Shown here one piece after another: positions 63,302-64,000 of a stretch of DNA of 64,000 bases (position 1 is its first letter; every line of letters starts with the position of its first letter). The notes under the pieces are model-generated. The model saw only the letters and a list, made by a program, of their open reading frames with translations. It had not been told where the DNA came from and made no database searches. Origin of the DNA: Erythrocercus mccallii. Its lineage: Eukaryota; Chordata; Aves; Passeriformes; Dicruridae. The stretch is from positions 3,261 to 67,260 of the forward strand of contig VZRG01000865.1 in the NCBI GenBank assembly GCA_013397435.1, in the 5' to 3' direction. The translations under genes were made by a program, and so were the position numbers.

Positions 63302-63360
63302 TGTACAGAAGCCAAAAAACATTGCTGGTATTTTGAAGGATTATATCCTACATATTATAT
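63302..63360 (+). CDS. VOPP1: VOPP1 coding exon 2 (start of lumenal domain)
   Basis: Fifty-nine bases encode CTEAKKHCWYFEGLYPTYY plus two bases (AT) of a split codon, then a strong GTAAGT donor at 63361. This stretch is essentially invariant in vertebrate VOPP1, where it opens the cysteine-rich lumenal region after signal peptide cleavage. The two cysteines visible here (first and eighth residues) belong to that region, whose remaining cysteines and transmembrane helix lie in later exons outside the window. Joined to exon 1 in phase 0, the window encodes about 36 of roughly 170 residues. The exon ends in phase 2; a C starting exon 3 would give the expected isoleucine. No stop or frameshift is present. 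Confidence 0.95.
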
Positions 63361-64000
63361 GTAAGTAGTCATTACTTTTCTTTTTCAAAAGAGAATTAGA
63401 TTCTGTAGGGTCTTAGACTGTTACTCTTTTACTTATTATACTTTTTCTATAACTTCTCTGAGACTTTTACAAATTTGAAAATGAAGATGCAGTAAACTTT
63501 CATTTCCCTCTTCCCTGTAACCTATCTCTTTCCCTTTTTCCTTATTAAAAAAAACTGCACACATTCATCTTGCCATACACCCCAGATGACCTTTCCAACT
63601 GAAAACAAAACTCAAGTACTTGAACAGCTCTTATTTCAGAACACTGAAAGGAAAGATAAGTAGAGCAGTGTGAAGACAGTTCTCCCTTTGTTTTGAACAA
63701 GGACAGGTAATCAGATAGAATAGCAAGAATGCTTTGAAAGTAACTTTGTCCCTGTGCTAATACTGTTGTTTAATTTAGAGAGTTGAGGTGATTTGTTATC
63801 CATGGCATAACTGTCCTTTTGATGAGTGGCATCTACATTCACATCAGACTTGGGTATGAACCAAATGTCAATGACATGTAAGTGTATGACTGAGAATCTC
63901 TCTAATTACAGTTTTCCGTGTCATACTGCCCACAGCAATGAAAAAAAGTGAAGGAATTATGTGGATGAGAGGTACATTCCATGTGGATTTAGGGGCAGAA
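63361..64000 (+). other. VOPP1: Start of VOPP1 intron 2
   Basis: It begins GTAAGTAGTC, a near-consensus donor. The rest is AT-rich with no exon or repeat that I can recognise, and it continues beyond the window. Confidence 0.8.

Overview
This is a stretch of bird nuclear genome. It holds the start of one recognisable protein-coding gene, VOPP1, on the + strand. The bird assignment rests on several CR1 LINE fragments with the typical avian 3' end, on avian-type ERVL and ERVK-like LTRs, and on a VOPP1-type exon pair. A songbird is possible but I cannot establish it from the sequence. I found no bacterial, plasmid or phage material.

Layout. Positions 1 to about 17.9 kb are upstream DNA in which I recognise no exon. 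A 533-bp solo LTR with a perfect 6-bp target-site duplication lies at 17.88-18.42 kb. A CR1 fragment follows at 18.43-18.87 kb and runs directly into a CpG island at about 18.88-19.89 kb. The island carries VOPP1 exon 1: a GC-rich 5' UTR with Sp1-type boxes, a short upstream ORF, a GGA-rich purine tract, and 17 codons of signal peptide ending at 19560. Intron 1 is about 43.7 kb (19561-63301). VOPP1 exon 2 is at 63302-63360 and encodes the conserved cysteine-containing start of the lumenal domain. The remaining 640 bases are the start of intron 2.

Intron 1 holds a second small CpG-rich patch, three more CR1 fragments (20.25, 26.14 and 56.4-57.07 kb), a few mononucleotide tracts, and a retroviral cluster at 38.07-40.73 kb. 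The cluster has an internally deleted ERVL-type provirus on the minus strand with two LTRs, a tRNA-Leu-like primer site, a degenerate ~49-bp tandem repeat and an exact 5-bp target-site duplication. An ERVK-like solo LTR, also antisense to VOPP1, lies 79 bp beyond that duplication.

Nearly all the reading frames in the window are chance frames in non-coding DNA or pieces of the repeats. The best leads are the LTR-CR1-CpG-island stack at the VOPP1 promoter, the VOPP1 uORF, and the deleted ERVL with its repeat array. I did not see a clearly new gene system.
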